A stretch of DNA of 64,000 bases from NCBI GenBank assembly GCA_037890055.1, contig JBBKBD010000003.1, one strand, 5' to 3'. The stretch is from Mediannikoviicoccus sp037890055. Its GTDB lineage: Bacteria; Bacillota; Clostridia; Tissierellales; Peptoniphilaceae. The notes below the pieces were generated by a model that did no database searches, was not told the DNA's origin, and was given only the letters and a program-made list of their open reading frames with translations. Numbering within the stretch: position 1 is the stretch's first letter; the number at the start of each line of letters is the position of its first letter. The translations under genes were made by a program, and so were the position numbers. Below, one piece after another: positions 63,680 to 64,000 of the stretch.

Positions 63680-64000
63680 TAGTACTCCTCCAATGAAAAA
63701 GATACTTCCCACAATCCTTTATAAGAAGTATCTTTTATTAATTTGACTTGAAACTTGTCTATATACATTTGTGTCTCTTTTAATTCTAATGTTTCTGTAT
63801 CTAAGTATTTAACTTTAAGATTAGACTTGTTAGAAAAACCACTCAATGTTTTTACAAGCTTAGGACTACAAGAAAAACCTACAGAAATACTTGCTACTTT
63901 ATTTCTAACAATATCTCTCTGAATAGTTCCTGCCTCTGTCTCTCCCCCAGTATCTGCCTCTATGTCTCTAAACTCCAAATCATAAGAATTTGGTAGAGGT
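63679..64000 (-). CDS. Phage DUF6711-like tail protein (5' end off window)
   Basis: At least 107 codons; frame open to the window edge. PLPNSYDLEFRDIEADTGG and TIQRDIVRNKVASISVGF match small tail proteins coded just before the tail-tip gene. Start lies outside. Confidence 0.65.
   Translation of the reverse strand, partial: PLPNSYDLEFRDIEADTGGETEAGTIQRDIVRNKVASISVGFSCSPKLVKTLSGFSNKSNLKVKYLDTETLELKETQMYIDKFQVKLIKDTSYKGLWEVSFSLEEY

Noticed and set aside
1..64000. tRNA or rRNA genes
   Set aside because: No cloverleaf or conserved rRNA stretches were noticed; a tRNA scan would be needed to be certain.

Overview
The window is AT-rich chromosomal DNA of a low-GC Gram-positive anaerobe. Signs are strong GGAGG-type ribosome binding sites, CWB2 cell-wall repeats, ECF transporters and clostridial-type serine recombinases. 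I would place it in the Clostridia/Tissierellia, perhaps Peptoniphilaceae (Peptoniphilus or Anaerococcus). That placement is inference; no rRNA or tRNA gene was seen.

Layout. (1) 1-4.8 kb: a truncated SPFH-domain gene, divergent from a three-gene sensor/sensor/NarL-type regulator operon. (2) 4.8-11.3 kb: hydrolase, a large surface protein with CWB2 repeats and LRRs, small membrane and acetyltransferase genes, and an AbrB/RelE toxin-antitoxin pair with a perfect palindrome. (3) 11.3-19.2 kb: an ECF transporter plus nucleoside hydrolase operon, followed by a decayed duplicate of part of it and two identical internal-deletion scars of a YkvI-like gene. (4) 19.3-23.8 kb: a second duplication (transglutaminase-like gene, small membrane protein, ~300-bp leader), one copy of which drives a lipoprotein/zinc-ribbon pair of foreign base composition. 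(5) 23.8-28.3 kb: an OmpR-type two-component system divergent from a lantibiotic-protection-like ABC transporter. (6) 28.4-47 kb: an accessory island of mostly single-gene units (acetyltransferases, Nudix, S66 peptidase, AAA ATPase, PadR/ABC operon) with three HEPN-type defence proteins: two AbiF/Abi_2 proteins, each preceded by its own small structured RNA, and one ApeA-like protein. A scar of a third AbiF locus also remains. (7) 47-52 kb: three serine recombinase genes, a SHOCT-like gene and broken mobilization genes. (8) 52-59 kb: a TetR-controlled ECF plus IrtAB-like exporter operon, probably metal or metallophore uptake. (9) 59.2-64 kb: the tail and lysis end of a prophage.

How it fits together. 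A ~95-bp repeat is scattered through 22.6-45.9 kb, always in the same orientation. Read on the minus strand, it encodes the C-terminus of a RumA/RlmD-type 23S rRNA methyltransferase (pattern FPHT ... HVESVVLMTR) interrupted by a constant 34-nt segment. Such 3' ends are classic integration sites. I read the island as a stack of elements accreted at one attachment site, each leaving an att-like relic between cargo genes. The most interesting cargo is the AbiF-RNA pairs: extended -10 promoter, a terminator-like hairpin RNA, then a HEPN RNase with an intact RxxxxH motif. This is the layout of an RNA-controlled RNase defence or toxin-antitoxin module.

A second theme is regulation by the first two-component system. 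An 18-bp inverted repeat (ATCAYNC-N4-GNRTGAT) lies upstream of the SPFH gene and in both duplicated leaders, 21 nt before a -10 box in the leaders and about 21-24 nt before one for SPFH. It is a good candidate operator for the adjacent NarL-type regulator.
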